From the NCBI RefSeq assembly GCF_006965445.1, contig NZ_CP041356.1, forward strand, positions 2,046,001-2,110,000: a DNA stretch of 64,000 nucleotides. The letters are read 5' to 3'. Shown here in pieces: positions 51,246-60,749 of this stretch (the first letter of the stretch is position 1; each line of letters begins with the position of its first letter). This DNA comes from Lactococcus protaetiae. Its GTDB lineage: Bacteria; Bacillota; Bacilli; Lactobacillales; Streptococcaceae. Under the pieces are notes generated by a model. It was not told the DNA's origin. It saw nothing but the letters and a program-made list of their open reading frames with translations, and made no database searches. Made by a program: the position numbers and the translations under genes.

Positions 51246-52091
51246 TCATTTGAACATTTCTGCTTTTGGCACAAAATCACCACCAAGATACTTTTTAGAA
51301 ATTTTACTCAAAGTCCCATCTGCTTGGAGCTCTGCCAAAGCTTTATTTACTTGCTTTTGAAGTTTTTGACCTTGTTCATCTTTAGCAAAAAGGAAATATT
51401 CATAACCATCATGCTCTGGGTCTCCCGCATCCATATTGATATCTTCAACTTTTAAATCTTCAAAACCTGTATCTTTGATTGCAGATTTGAGTGAGATTTT
51501 ATCATAAAGCATGAAGTCAATCTTCCCTGATTCTACTTGCTCAAATCTTGTATTAATTGAAGTGCTGTCTGCCGAATAGCTCAATTTAATTTGTTTATCT
51601 GGATTTGCTTTATTCCAATCTTGTATAGACTTAGTATAATTTGATGCAGGATTACCAATTGTTGATTTACCAGCTAAATCTCCTAAATTTTTATAGCTTC
51701 CAGATTTCACTAAGACCGCATTATTTGATTTTGATAACGGATATGAAAATTCATAACTCTTTGCACGTGTTTCATTCCAACCAAAGTCATTAGCACCCAT
51801 TTGATAACGTCCAGAGTCTATCCCTGGTGTAATTCCTGAGAAGTCCGTCACTTGAAATTTCGCTTTATACTGAGGTAATTTTTTGAAAACTGCACGCGCT
51901 ACTTCAATATCATAGCCAGTTAATTTACCTTGTGAGTCTGAATAATCAAACGGTTTAGTTGCTCCATCTGTCGCAATTGTGATTGTTGTTTTCTTTGCCG
52001 AAGCATCTGAACTTGAATTTGAGCATCCAGCTAAAGTTCCAGCAGCGATGAGTGCGAGGGCAGCGAAAGTAAGCTTCAGTGATATTCTCAT
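51246..52091 (-). CDS. Polar amino acid ABC transporter substrate-binding lipoprotein
   Basis: A 281-residue extracellular binding lipoprotein: a signal peptide with lipobox LAGC (Cys about 23), then a family 3 solute-binding domain beginning ITIATDGATKPFDYSDSQGKLTGYDIEVARAV and ending G-T-L-S-K-I-S-K-K-Y-L-G-G. The sequence resembles cystine or glutamine-type binding proteins. AGGAGA precedes the start. It leads the transporter operon. Confidence 0.94.
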   Translation of the reverse strand: MRISLKLTFAALALIAAGTLAGCSNSSSDASAKKTTITIATDGATKPFDYSDSQGKLTGYDIEVARAVFKKLPQYKAKFQVTDFSGITPGIDSGRYQMGANDFGWNETRAKSYEFSYPLSKSNNAVLVKSGSYKNLGDLAGKSTIGNPASNYTKSIQDWNKANPDKQIKLSYSADSTSINTRFEQVESGKIDFMLYDKISLKSAIKDTGFEDLKVEDINMDAGDPEHDGYEYFLFAKDEQGQKLQKQVNKALAELQADGTLSKISKKYLGGDFVPKAEMFK

Positions 52092-52257
52092 ATAAGGTTC
52101 TCCTGTATGTAAGATAATTTCCGAATAAACTTGTCTTTTAATAGACAGTTCATCATAAATTTAGAACTATGCTGACTTTAAAATTTTATCGGTCGTGAAT
52201 CCAAGCAGCATACCACTAATTTTACGACGAATTTAATGGGAATATAAATGTTAAAAA

Positions 52258-52808
52258 TGAAGTTAAGACTTATTCAGTGGGAGTTTCGTAAAACATTTGT
52301 CCATTTTCTCTAGTCGCTATCTTTGCTACGCTACGCTGTCCGTTTGATTGCCATTTGGCGTTGGCACTTTAGTGCCTTACAACCAATGGTCATGCGAAGC
52401 TAGCTGCTAAAGCAGCAAGAGCAAAAGGCAATGCGACTGATAAAAGGGCAACTCGTCACTGAATTTAGGGCACAACCTCTAGGTGTAACAACTAAGCGAC
52501 CTGTACGCAGCTAAAGCTGCAACAGTCTGCTTAACATCTTCGATATGAGGTCACCCTGTCCCAGAAGCCTAAGTGCTAAAGCACTAACGCCCTAGGGTAG
52601 TCGGACGAAATTCAAAGATTGCCATTTCGCCTTATCGCTTTAGCGATTTAGAGCGAATGGACAGCGTAGCGAAGCGGAGATAGTGTTGCTTCATCCCCTA
52701 TCTAAGAGGTAGGGGAGTTGCCACTCCGACTAGGTGCTTTAGCACCGTAGCGAGGATGGACAGCGTAGCCCAAAGGGCTAAGATAGCACGCACTTACTTC
52801 GATAAATT
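52258..52808. repeat. Modular hairpin element O (class 1)
   Basis: GAAGTTAAGACTTATTCAGT at the left and GCACGCACTTACTTCGATAAA at the right. Modules include GGCACTTTAGTGCC, CTGCTAAAGCAG, CTAGGTGTAACAACTAAG, GCAGCTAAAGCTGC, TCGCTTTAGCGA, CCTATCTAAGAGGTAGG and GGTGCTTTAGCACC. It lies upstream of the binding protein gene, beyond its likely promoter. Confidence 0.82.
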
Positions 52809-53000
52809 TCTACACTCGATTTACTAAAGAGCAACGAAGTTGGAAAGATAAAACAAATGGACATTTGTGATATAAAATGCACCCTTTTAAAGTAAGTCTT
52901 GTATATTCACTTAAAAATTCGATAAAACTATCTTAACATAGACTTAAAAGTCCAGCCATAAATTTTTCTTATACCCAAGCCTAATTTCATTTATAACCAC

Positions 53001-53025
53001 AAAAAAAAATAGCGATTTTTCGCTA
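53001..53025 (-). terminator. Terminator of the NlpC/P60 transcript
   Basis: On the minus strand, TAGCGA-AAAA-TCGCTA is followed by TTTTTTTTT. It is about 350 bases beyond the stop codon, so the second-family repeat at 53086 lies in the 3' untranslated region. Confidence 0.8.
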
Positions 53026-53085
53026 CTTCCTTTCATTATCTTTATTCTTACTTATACTAGCTCATCTTTAAGTTTACGCAGTAAA

Positions 53086-53192
53086 ATTATTAGATGAACT
53101 GCAGATATACTGCCTTGCGCTTGCGCAAGAAGTGGTTTGCCTGAAACGCAAACTTTGACTTTTAAGCCGTAGGTTTAAAAATTAAACAGTAT
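53086..53192. repeat. Second hairpin family, copy 2
   Basis: CTTGCGC-TT-GCGCAAG, GTTTGC-CTGAAA-(C)GCAAAC and ACTTTTAA-GCCGTAGG-TTTAAAAAT, in the same order as the inverted copy at 6777-6890. Flanks such as GATGAACTGCA and TAAACAGTAT are shared. Confidence 0.65.
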
Positions 53193-53373
53193 TACAAATC
53201 TCCGACTATGGTTAATTCGTTACAATAGACCATTTTTCATTACGCAGAGATTGCCAATTGCAGCTGTCCAGTTCATCTTGGTTCGTTAGTCCCTCAGAAT
53301 AAATGGACAACTGGTGTATAAAATCTTTTTAGATTTTTTATGTGGAACGAGCAGAACTTGAAGAAAAGGCAAT

Positions 53374-53952
53374 TTAAAATTGTAGGGCATAATCTGCTGA
53401 CATCTCTGAAATTGAACTAATCTTTACACTTTGTCCTGGTTCTGGTGCATGAATAATTTGACCATTTCCTAAATAAAGCCCAACATGACTTCCACCATAA
53501 AAAATGATTAAATCACCTATTTTAGCTTGATTTAAAGGAACTTTTTTCCCATTTGAAATCTGATTCCAAGTCGTGCGCCCAATTTCTTTTCCAAGCGCAT
53601 TACGATAAACGTAACTTGTAAATCCTGAACAATCAAATCCTGCTGGAGTCGTTCCTCCCCAAACATATGGAACACCTATATATTTTTTTGCTGTATTTAC
53701 TAGCTTATCTGCATCACTCTGCCCCTTTGCACTAGCAGGGATTGACTGATTCTCTTTTGCTTTAGAAACTGCGCTCACGGTTTGATTCATTGTTGTTGAC
53801 AGCAACTCTAAAGAATCTGATACAGCTGCGATTGAACTTATAGAAGTTTCATCAGTACTGACAAAAATAGTATCAGCTTTGACAGATTTTGCAGTTGTTA
53901 CAGCAGCTATACTTATTATAACTACCGCTGAAAATATTAATTTTTTTAACAT
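53374..53952 (-). CDS. NlpC/P60 family cell-wall hydrolase
   Basis: A 192-residue secreted protein: a signal peptide (about 1-27, ending near SVKADT), a short spacer, and an NlpC/P60 domain from about residue 85. The catalytic Cys is in GFDCSGFTSYVYR, the first His in SHVGLYLGNG and the third residue in IIHAPEPG. It probably cleaves peptidoglycan stem peptides. A TATACT box is eight bases before the ATG with no Shine-Dalgarno sequence, so it may be leaderless. Confidence 0.9.
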   Translation of the reverse strand: MLKKLIFSAVVIISIAAVTTAKSVKADTIFVSTDETSISSIAAVSDSLELLSTTMNQTVSAVSKAKENQSIPASAKGQSDADKLVNTAKKYIGVPYVWGGTTPAGFDCSGFTSYVYRNALGKEIGRTTWNQISNGKKVPLNQAKIGDLIIFYGGSHVGLYLGNGQIIHAPEPGQSVKISSISEMSADYALQF

Positions 53953-53969
53953 CGTGAATCAGTATATCA

Positions 53970-53997
53970 CAAAAAAGCCGCACTACAAGCGGCTTTA
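53970..53997 (-). terminator. Terminator after fhs
   Basis: On the minus strand, AAAGCCGC-TTGTAGT-GCGGCTTT is followed by TTTG. It lies immediately before the NlpC/P60 -10 box. Confidence 0.85.
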
Positions 53998-54078
53998 CAG
54001 TTTTTTAATCTTTTGTAAGTTTGTTACTTAATTATTTTACATTTAATTTTTTTGTAACTTCGTAACTTATAAGCATTC

Positions 54079-55746
54079 TTAAAATAATCCTGAGATTTTT
54101 CCATCGTTAGATACATCCATATTAAGTGCTGCTGGACGTTTAGGAAGCCCTGGCATTGTCATTATATCCCCCAATAATGCAACGATAAATCCTGCACCAA
54201 TTTTTGGAATTAGCTCTCTTACTGTGATTTCAAAGCCTTCTGGTGCTGCAAGAAGATTCGGATTATCTGAAAATGAATACTGAGTTTTTGCCATACAAAT
54301 GGGAAGATTAGTCCAACCATTTTCTTCAATTTCTCTCATTTGCCTCTTAGCTTTTGCAGAAAAATTCACTTTGTAACCGCCATAAATTTCTGTCACTATT
54401 TTGTTAATTTTTTCAGAGATAGGGCTTTCAAGAGCATAAAGATAACTAAAATTAGATTTTTCTTGTAATAATTTTTTGAGTTGACGAGCAAGGTCAAGAC
54501 CACCTTCCCCACCTTTCTCAAAAACTTGTGTCAGCGAAATCGGTACTGACAAACTTTCTGTCAGTGCTGATAGCATTTCAATTTCAGCTTCTGTATCTGC
54601 TGCAAATTGATTAATTGCCACGATTACTGGCAAACCATAAGATTGCATATTTTCAATATGACGTTTAAGATTGGCAAAACCAATTTTTACTGCCTCAACA
54701 TTCTCCTTGGTTAACTCTTTCTTATCAACACCACCATGCATTTTAAGTGCCCTAATCGTTGCTACAATAACAACGGCATCAGGAGTCTTCCCAAGCTGGC
54801 GTGTCTTAATATCTAGGAATTTTTCACCGCCAAGGTCTGCTCCAAAACCAGCTTCCGTAATCACTATATCTGACAGTTGTAAAGCTGTTTTTGTCGCCAA
54901 AACAGAGTTACATCCATGCGCAATATTAGCAAATGGACCACCATGAATAAGCGCTGGTGTTCCCTCAATTGTCTGTACCAAATTAGGTTTCAATGCATCT
55001 TTTAAGAGCATCGCAATACTTCCTGCAACCCCTAATTCCCCAACTGTGACAGGCTTACGATCATAATTTTGTGCTACAACAATTTTTGAAATACGATACT
55101 TCAAATCTTCCAATGATGTTGCAAGGCAGAGCACTGCCATGATTTCACTAGCTACCGTAATATCAAAACCATCTTCACGTGGAACACCATTCAAAGGTCC
55201 TCCAAGACCAATGGTTATATGACGAAGCGCACGGTCATTCAAATCCAAAACTCGTTTCCAAATCACTCGACGTGGATCAATATTCAAAGGATTTCCCTGA
55301 TGAAGCGAGTTATCAAGAAAAGCTGCAATCGCATTATTTGCTGTTGTAATCGCGTGAATATCGCCAGTAAAATGCAAATTAATGTCTTCCATCGGCAAAA
55401 CCTGAGCGTAACCGCCACCTGCCGCTCCACCTTTAACTCCCATTACAGGACCAAGAGACGGCTCACGAAGTGCAACCATTACTGATTCACCAAGACGCGA
55501 AAAAGCATCCGCAAGACCAACTGTCACGGTAGATTTCCCTTCCCCTGCAGGGGTTGGATTGATTGATGTTACAAGCACCAATTTTCCTTCTTGATTTTTT
55601 TCAAATTTTTCTAATGTTTCAAGTGGTATTTTCGCCTTATATTTTCCATAAAGTTCAATATCATCAAAGTTTAAGCCAATTTTTTCAGCAATTGAAGTAA
55701 TCGGTTGGATGGTTGTTGCTTGAGCAATTTCAATATCAGATTTCAT
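54079..55746 (-). CDS. fhs: Formate-tetrahydrofolate ligase
   Basis: A 555-residue enzyme that makes 10-formyl-tetrahydrofolate from formate, THF and ATP for purine and initiator-tRNA formylation. Motifs include [24 protein letters not shown] (P-loop, about 56-79), the folate-site region [22 protein letters not shown] and the C-terminal [14 protein letters not shown]. Length is typical. It is monocistronic, with a terminator after it. A paired CTGTCAG word occurs within the gene near 54540-54570. Confidence 0.97.
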   Translation of the reverse strand: MKSDIEIAQATTIQPITSIAEKIGLNFDDIELYGKYKAKIPLETLEKFEKNQEGKLVLVTSINPTPAGEGKSTVTVGLADAFSRLGESVMVALREPSLGPVMGVKGGAAGGGYAQVLPMEDINLHFTGDIHAITTANNAIAAFLDNSLHQGNPLNIDPRRVIWKRVLDLNDRALRHITIGLGGPLNGVPREDGFDITVASEIMAVLCLATSLEDLKYRISKIVVAQNYDRKPVTVGELGVAGSIAMLLKDALKPNLVQTIEGTPALIHGGPFANIAHGCNSVLATKTALQLSDIVITEAGFGADLGGEKFLDIKTRQLGKTPDAVVIVATIRALKMHGGVDKKELTKENVEAVKIGFANLKRHIENMQSYGLPVIVAINQFAADTEAEIEMLSALTESLSVPISLTQVFEKGGEGGLDLARQLKKLLQEKSNFSYLYALESPISEKINKIVTEIYGGYKVNFSAKAKRQMREIEENGWTNLPICMAKTQYSFSDNPNLLAAPEGFEITVRELIPKIGAGFIVALLGDIMTMPGLPKRPAALNMDVSNDGKISGLF

Positions 55747-55901
55747 TATTCCCCTTTAAAGTGTAAGCTCACCTATCAATCAAATTGAATAGGATAGAAA
55801 GATTGTTCTATGATAATTTTAATATTATTCTAACAAAAAAACACTGATTTTACTGTTAATAGTCCCACAATCAATTGTTTTAGGTCAAAAATGTTCGGAA
55901 A

Positions 55902-55926
55902 TACAAAAAGAGCATTGGCGCTCTTA
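55902..55926 (-). terminator. Terminator of the ASCH gene pair
   Basis: On the minus strand, AAGAGC-GCCAAT-GCTCTT is followed by TTTG. It is preceded by hairpin element Q. Confidence 0.7.
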
Positions 55927-55951
55927 TCATTTTTTATTTTCAGATTAGTAT

Positions 55952-56008
55952 GAAGTCAAGACTTATTCAGTAAGAGTTTCGGCTCACAACTGAATAAGTC
56001 TTGACTTC
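55952..56008. repeat. Minimal hairpin element Q (class 1 terminus folded on itself)
   Basis: GAAGTCAAGACTTATTCAGT (55952-55971) and its exact reverse complement (55989-56008) form a perfect 20-bp stem, with an inner GAG-TTTCGG-CTC hairpin. The stem is the class 1 terminal sequence. The stop codon of the adjacent ASCH gene is made by its last bases. Confidence 0.88.
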
Positions 56009-56447
56009 ATTTTTTGTATAGAACTTCAAATTCTTCACATACAACATCCATCTCTGGCGAAAACAAATCATATTGCCGCCAAAACTTCTCATGCGCTTGT
56101 CTCCAATATTCCAAAGTTCTGTCTCCTTCACCTTCTTTGTAAGCGTGTTCTGCACTGACATTTGCAAACTTTTCAACATAAACTTTGGTTGTTTGGATTG
56201 CTGCTACTGGTTCACCTTTGCCATCTAAGATAAGCTCAAACTTACCATCAACTTGAGGTAAGTCTTCATTTTCTTCATAACCTGCAAGTGCGCTAGCCGT
56301 TGCTGTTTTTTTACCTGCCAACACCAATGAAGCAAGTTCATCTGCTATTTCAGGGTTTTCGATAATCTCATCATTTGCAAAAGCCCAAGCCATCCGAAAA
56401 TCATCAATACTCAGCCCAGCTTCCCTTATAAATTTTTCATATTTCAT
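56007..56447 (-). CDS. ASCH domain protein (copy 2)
   Basis: A 146-residue ASCH-domain protein. It has the family segment ELASLVLAGKKTATASAL (about 38-55), a beta-strand core LILDGKGEPVAAIQTTKVYVEKF, and the Y-W-R-Q-A-H-E-K-F-W segment near 111. ASCH proteins share the PUA fold and probably bind RNA; some hydrolyse acetylcytidine. It follows a paralogue by 18 bases. Its TGA stop overlaps hairpin element Q. Confidence 0.85.
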   Translation of the reverse strand: MKYEKFIREAGLSIDDFRMAWAFANDEIIENPEIADELASLVLAGKKTATASALAGYEENEDLPQVDGKFELILDGKGEPVAAIQTTKVYVEKFANVSAEHAYKEGEGDRTLEYWRQAHEKFWRQYDLFSPEMDVVCEEFEVLYKK

Positions 56448-56465
56448 TTAAAAACTTTACTCCCA

Positions 56466-56912
56466 TCAATTTTCTGGATATATTTTCTTAAATTCAAGGC
56501 AAATAATATCCATTTCAGGAAAATATTGCTCCCGTTCTTCAAGCATCGTACGAATCAACCGTCGCCACTGCTCAAGGCTGTCACTTTCTCCATCTTTCTT
56601 AGCAAATTCTTCTGGCACCTCTGAAAATTTAAGTTTCTCAATTTTGATAAATTGAATCGCTGCTACTGGCTTACCTTCACCATCTAATACAATATCATAT
56701 TTTCCATCCACAGCTAATTTGGGTTGCATTGCTTCAAAATCTGGCACAGAACTTGTCGTTGTCGTCTTCCAGCCCTTTAATACAAGGTAGGCATTAAAAT
56801 TTGCTGCTTCTTTGTCTTCGATTTTATTATTAAATTCATTCTCGAAAGCAAAAGCCATGCGAAATTTCTTTGGATTTAGTTGCGCTTCTCTGATAAACTC
56901 TTCGTATTTCAT
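56466..56912 (-). CDS. ASCH domain protein (copy 1)
   Basis: A 148-residue paralogue of the next gene, sharing MKYE-x-FIREA at the start, NAYLVLKGWKTTTTSSV, IVLDGEGKPVAAIQFIKIEKLKFSEVP and Q-Y-F-P-E-M-D-I-I-C near the end. The catalytic-type lysine/threonine cluster is retained (KGWKTTTTS against AGKKTATAS). The pair looks like a local tandem duplication that has diverged well. Confidence 0.85.
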   Translation of the reverse strand: MKYEEFIREAQLNPKKFRMAFAFENEFNNKIEDKEAANFNAYLVLKGWKTTTTSSVPDFEAMQPKLAVDGKYDIVLDGEGKPVAAIQFIKIEKLKFSEVPEEFAKKDGESDSLEQWRRLIRTMLEEREQYFPEMDIICLEFKKIYPEN

Positions 56913-56989
56913 GCTAAGCTTCCCTTCTACCTCTCTCTATTTTATCAAAAAAAACACTCAATCAGTATTTAAAAGGGCTCTCCTTGTAT

Positions 56990-57023
56990 AATAAAAAACA
57001 CCAACTTTATTCAAGTTGATGAA
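56990..57023 (-). terminator. Terminator after deoD
   Basis: On the minus strand, CATCAACTT-GAATA-AAGTTGGTG is followed by TTTTTTATT, close to the deoD stop. Confidence 0.85.
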
Positions 57024-57034
57024 TTAAATCTTAC

Positions 57035-57739
57035 TTATTCTGCAATCAATGTTTCAAGACCGACTTTCATCATATCAGTAAAAGTCAATTGACGTTCTTC
57101 TGAAGTTGTTGCTTCCCCAGTCAAAATATGGTCAGAAATTGTCATAATTCCTAAAGTTTGAACTTTATGTTTTGCACCAAGATAGTATAAGCCCGCAGCT
57201 TCCATTTCGACCGCTTTAACACCGAGTTTACCCACTTTTACTGCATCTGGACCACCATAAAATAAATCGGAACTCAAGATATTTCCGACATGAGTCGTAA
57301 TTCCCAAATCTTTTGCGATATGATAGGCTTTATCAAGCAAGTCAAAATCTGCAATTTGTGGCAAATCAAAATCTGGAAAATCATTGCGAACAATCGCTGA
57401 AGTCGTAGCAGCCGCTTGACCGATGACAAGGTCACGAATGTGAACATCTTCATTAATTGACCCAGCAGTTCCCACACGGATTAATTTTTTAACACCATAT
57501 TCAGTGATTAATTCATTAGCATAAATTGAGATGGATGGAATTCCCATTCCAGTACCCATGACAGATACGCGATGACCTTTATAAGTTCCTGTAAAACCGA
57601 GCATTCCACGCACTTGGTTAAATTGCACAGCATCTTCAAGGAAGTTTTCAGCGATAAATTTCGCACGAAGTGGATCTCCTGGTAAAAGGATTTTGTCTGC
57701 GATTTCGCCTTTTTGAGCTTCAATATGTGGTGTTGGCAT
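57035..57739 (-). CDS. deoD: Purine-nucleoside phosphorylase DeoD
   Basis: A 234-residue hexameric-type purine-nucleoside phosphorylase: [31 protein letters not shown] at the start, [18 protein letters not shown] near 62-79, RVGTAGSI near 87 and [14 protein letters not shown] near 177. It splits purine (deoxy)nucleosides with phosphate. It sits near deoB, whose product handles the resulting pentose-1-phosphate. Confidence 0.96.
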   Translation of the reverse strand: MPTPHIEAQKGEIADKILLPGDPLRAKFIAENFLEDAVQFNQVRGMLGFTGTYKGHRVSVMGTGMGIPSISIYANELITEYGVKKLIRVGTAGSINEDVHIRDLVIGQAAATTSAIVRNDFPDFDLPQIADFDLLDKAYHIAKDLGITTHVGNILSSDLFYGGPDAVKVGKLGVKAVEMEAAGLYYLGAKHKVQTLGIMTISDHILTGEATTSEERQLTFTDMMKVGLETLIAE

Positions 57740-57851
57740 AATTTTTTTCCTTTTCTTACTTCAATCTATGTCGTCCGATAAACAATCCGAACATTCTTAT
57801 TTCTGTCAGTACTGACGAAAAAGTTGTCAGCATTTATTTTTTTAATTTAAT

Positions 57852-57945
57852 AAGCGCTAACTCATTCTCCCACAAACCTTATATGGTCAGTGTTAGCAGC
57901 ACCTGCATCAGCAGAGAAAAATCTCCACTACTGATACAATGTTTG
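57852..57945. repeat. Degraded modular element
   Basis: A GCATCAGCAGAG/TCTCCACTACTGAT hairpin and TGTTAGCAGCACCTGC resemble decayed forms of the class 2 terminal hairpin. A CTGTCAGTATACTGACAA pair lies beyond it near 57977. Confidence 0.4.
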
Positions 57946-58003
57946 TTTAATTCTGGTAAATTATGACATAAATTTCTGTCAGTATACTGACAAAAATTTT
58001 AAA

Positions 58004-58270
58004 TCACTTTTTCCAGCGTTTTAATCCTTTGAGTTGCATTGGATAGAGCTTTTTGAAAATCCATTTTTGAAATTTAGGCATTGCGCTTGCTTCCAGACCT
58101 TTTTGTCCTATTTTGACCATCTCATCAAAACTGATATTAGGTTGCATAAAGCGTCCTTGCATATAACAATAGATGCAATAATCTACTGAAAAGCTACCGT
58201 CAGCCTCTGTTCCCTTATAAGAAGAGTCATTAATTGGCATTCCACAGGATTGGCAAAACTGTTTTTTCAC
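58004..58270 (-). CDS. Zinc-ribbon domain protein
   Basis: An 88-residue protein with a zinc ribbon formed by CQSCGMPI (Cys 6 and 9) and CIYCYMQG (Cys 32 and 35), of the putative zinc-ribbon family. The rest is helical and basic. Its start overlaps the arsC stop by four bases, so translation is coupled. Its function is unknown. Confidence 0.82.
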   Translation of the reverse strand: MKKQFCQSCGMPINDSSYKGTEADGSFSVDYCIYCYMQGRFMQPNISFDEMVKIGQKGLEASAMPKFQKWIFKKLYPMQLKGLKRWKK

Positions 58271-58671
58271 TTCATCAAACCTTTCACACGTTGTTCAATA
58301 TCATCACGTACTTGACGAAAAACACTCAAAATTTCTTCTTCTGTGCCAAGAGCTTGTGCAGGATCTGGTAAATCCCAATGTTCATGTACTATTCCATGAG
58401 GAATCATTGGACATTTATCACGCGCATCTCCACAAAGCGTGATAATCAAATCACAAGCGTTAAAATAACCAAGGTCAATTAAATCTGAAGTATGGTCTGA
58501 AATATCCAAACCACTCTCTGCCATAACCTGTACTGCGCGTGGATTTAGACCATGCTGTTCAACGCCAGCCGATTTAATTTCATAATCATCAGTCAAATAC
58601 TTTTTTGCAAACCCTTCTGCCATTTGGCTGCGACAAGAGTTGCCTGTGCATAAGAAATATATTTTTTTCAT
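58267..58671 (-). CDS. arsC: Arsenate reductase / low-molecular-weight phosphatase
   Basis: A 134-residue protein of the thioredoxin-coupled ArsC type. The catalytic P-loop [13 protein letters not shown] starts at Cys 8, and the second redox pair is visible in [15 protein letters not shown] (two Cys seven residues apart, near 79 and 86). This triple-cysteine arrangement favours arsenate reduction over plain tyrosine phosphatase activity. No arsB or arsR is next to it. It lies between deoB and the zinc-ribbon gene; TGTCAGAACTGACAG is in the short gap to deoB. Confidence 0.85.
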   Translation of the reverse strand: MKKIYFLCTGNSCRSQMAEGFAKKYLTDDYEIKSAGVEQHGLNPRAVQVMAESGLDISDHTSDLIDLGYFNACDLIITLCGDARDKCPMIPHGIVHEHWDLPDPAQALGTEEEILSVFRQVRDDIEQRVKGLMK

Positions 58672-58725
58672 TTTATTTATTATTTGGGTGTTCTGTCAGA
58701 ACTGACAGAAATTCATCAGTGACTT

Positions 58726-59934
58726 TTAGACCAATTCGTCTAAGAAACTTTCACCAATTTCACCTTTTTGGACACCAAAATTCTCAGCAATTGTTGCTGA
58801 AATATCAGCAAAATGACCAATAGACAATGGTTTAGGTGTCTTAAATGATTTCGAGAAAGTGACAAGTGGAATATATTCACGTGTATGATCTGTTCCGACA
58901 AAAGTAGGGTCATTACCGTGGTCAGCCGTAATCATCAAGAGATCATCTTCACGCATCGCTTCCATAATCTCTGGAAGGCGTCCATCTAGATCTTGAATCG
59001 CATCACGATATCCTTCTGGATTTCGTCTGTGTCCATATTTTGCATCAAAATCAACTAAGTTTACAAAAAGAAGACCTTCGTTGAAGTCAGGTAGAGCCAT
59101 TGCTTTAAGCATACGGTCCACACCATCCATATCGTTCAGGTTATGTCCCATATCTTTGTTAATGCCTTGACCATCGTAAATATCGTGAATTTTCCCCACA
59201 GAAATCACTGGAAATCCAGCTTCATCAAGATAATTCAATACCGTTTTCCCAAATGGTGCCAAAGCAAAATCACGACGATTAGCCGTCCGCTCAAAATGTC
59301 CAGGAGTTCCCACATAAGGACGTGCAATAATCCGTCCCACCATCCATTGCGAACCAACAAGTGTGATTGAACGTACATATTCACAAATTTTCATCAATTC
59401 ATCAACCGGAATAACATCTTCATGAGCAGCGATTTGTAACACTGGGTCAGCTGATGTGTAGATGATTAACTCACCTGTTTCCATCTGACGTGGTCCAAAA
59501 TCTTCAATAACTGCAGTACCTGAATATGGTTTATTTGCTTCACGAATGACTTTACGCCCTGAAAATTCTTCAATTTTTACAAGAAGCTCTTCTGGATAGC
59601 CTTCTGGATAAACAGGGAATGGATTTGTAATATCAAGCCCCATGATTTCCCAGTGCCCTGTCATCGTATCTTTTCCTTCACTCACCTCTTGAAGTTTTGT
59701 TGTATAACCTTTCGGTGAGTCTGTTGGTGCAACTGTTTTTAGTGGCGTTATATTTCCAAGTCCAAGTTTTTGGAAATTAGGCACCTCAAGTCCGACTTGT
59801 TCTGAAATATGGCCAATAGTGTTTGAACCAGTATCAGGTGTTTTTTGATTAAAAAATCGATTAGCATCAGGTGCTTCACCAATTCCAGCTGAATCCATGA
59901 CAATCACATGAACACGACCAAATTTTTTCGACAT
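58726..59934 (-). CDS. deoB: Phosphopentomutase DeoB
   Basis: A 402-residue alkaline-phosphatase-fold mutase interconverting ribose/deoxyribose 1- and 5-phosphates. Metal motifs include [15 protein letters not shown] near 9-23, the phospho-Thr region G-K-D-T-M-T-G-H-W near 89-97, and [21 protein letters not shown] near 340-360. AAGGAGAAAAT precedes the ATG. With deoD it salvages nucleosides; element R and a long gap precede it. Confidence 0.96.
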   Translation of the reverse strand: MSKKFGRVHVIVMDSAGIGEAPDANRFFNQKTPDTGSNTIGHISEQVGLEVPNFQKLGLGNITPLKTVAPTDSPKGYTTKLQEVSEGKDTMTGHWEIMGLDITNPFPVYPEGYPEELLVKIEEFSGRKVIREANKPYSGTAVIEDFGPRQMETGELIIYTSADPVLQIAAHEDVIPVDELMKICEYVRSITLVGSQWMVGRIIARPYVGTPGHFERTANRRDFALAPFGKTVLNYLDEAGFPVISVGKIHDIYDGQGINKDMGHNLNDMDGVDRMLKAMALPDFNEGLLFVNLVDFDAKYGHRRNPEGYRDAIQDLDGRLPEIMEAMREDDLLMITADHGNDPTFVGTDHTREYIPLVTFSKSFKTPKPLSIGHFADISATIAENFGVQKGEIGESFLDELV

Positions 59935-60002
59935 TATTTTCTCCTTTAAGATATATAGAAGTCAACTGTTCAGAATATAATACTATACAAATCCTATTAG
60001 AC

Positions 60003-60551
60003 TTTATCAAAACAAGTATGTGCTATCTCCGCCTTACGGCTATGCTGTTGATGCTCGCTACGCCACTAGATGTAACAACTAGCAGCGCTGAAGCGCAAAC
60101 GGCTATCCTATAAAGTGGCTAGTCGCAATACTCCGACCTCTTAGGTCGGAGATAAAGCAGCACTATCTCCGCTTCGCTACGCTGTCCATTCGCTCTAAAT
60201 CGCTAAAGCGATAAGGCGAAATGGCAAGCCTTGAATTTCGTCCGACTGCCATAGGGCGTTGGCGCTTTTAGCGCCTAGGCTTCTTGGACAAGACCACTTC
60301 GCCTTGCGACTTTAGTCGATTGCGATTTGAACTTCCGACTTTAGTCGGTTAGTGAAATCGACAACGTAGCAAAGCGTAGATAGAGCGAATGGATAACGAA
60401 GCGAAGCGGAGGTGTGACCTCATATCGAAGATGTTAAGCAGACTGTTGCAGCTTTAGCTGCGTACAGGTCGCTTAGTTGTTACACCTAGAGGTTGTACCT
60501 TAAATTCAGTGGTGAGTCGAAACTCCCACTGAATAAGTCTTAACTTCATTG
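60003..60551. repeat. Modular hairpin element R (class 1)
   Basis: Ends TTTATCAAAACAAGTATGTG and CTCCCACTGAATAAGTCTTA. Modules include CCGCCTTACGGC, CTCCGACCTCTTAGGTCGGAG, TCGCTAAAGCGA, GGCGCTTTTAGCGCC, GACTTTAGTC, GCAGCTTTAGCTGC and CTTAGTTGTTACACCTAG. It lies between deoB and the RpiR gene. Confidence 0.82.
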
Positions 60552-60749
60552 TAGAACTCACACATTATTAATATTATGAACAAGAAGATACATTGCAACT
60601 ACTTATTATTATAGCGTTTTTTTAGCTAAAAAGCTTTTCAGATTCTATGATTAAGATTAGAAAATCTTTACAAGCTTAACTTGTTTTTCTCGCCATGATT
60701 AATTCGTGAAATCAATCTCTCAAAAATAGAATCATATAAGAGATACCTA
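60552..60749. other. AT-rich gap after the RpiR gene
   Basis: No gene is seen. AAGCTTTTTAGCT followed by a run of A/T near 60615-60640 (minus strand) may be a weak terminator for the RpiR gene. Confidence 0.35.

Noticed and set aside
60003-60551. rRNA or tRNA genes, suggested by the GC-rich, highly structured gaps
   Set aside because: No tRNA cloverleaf, CCA end or conserved rRNA core sequence could be found, and the modules repeat at many sites.
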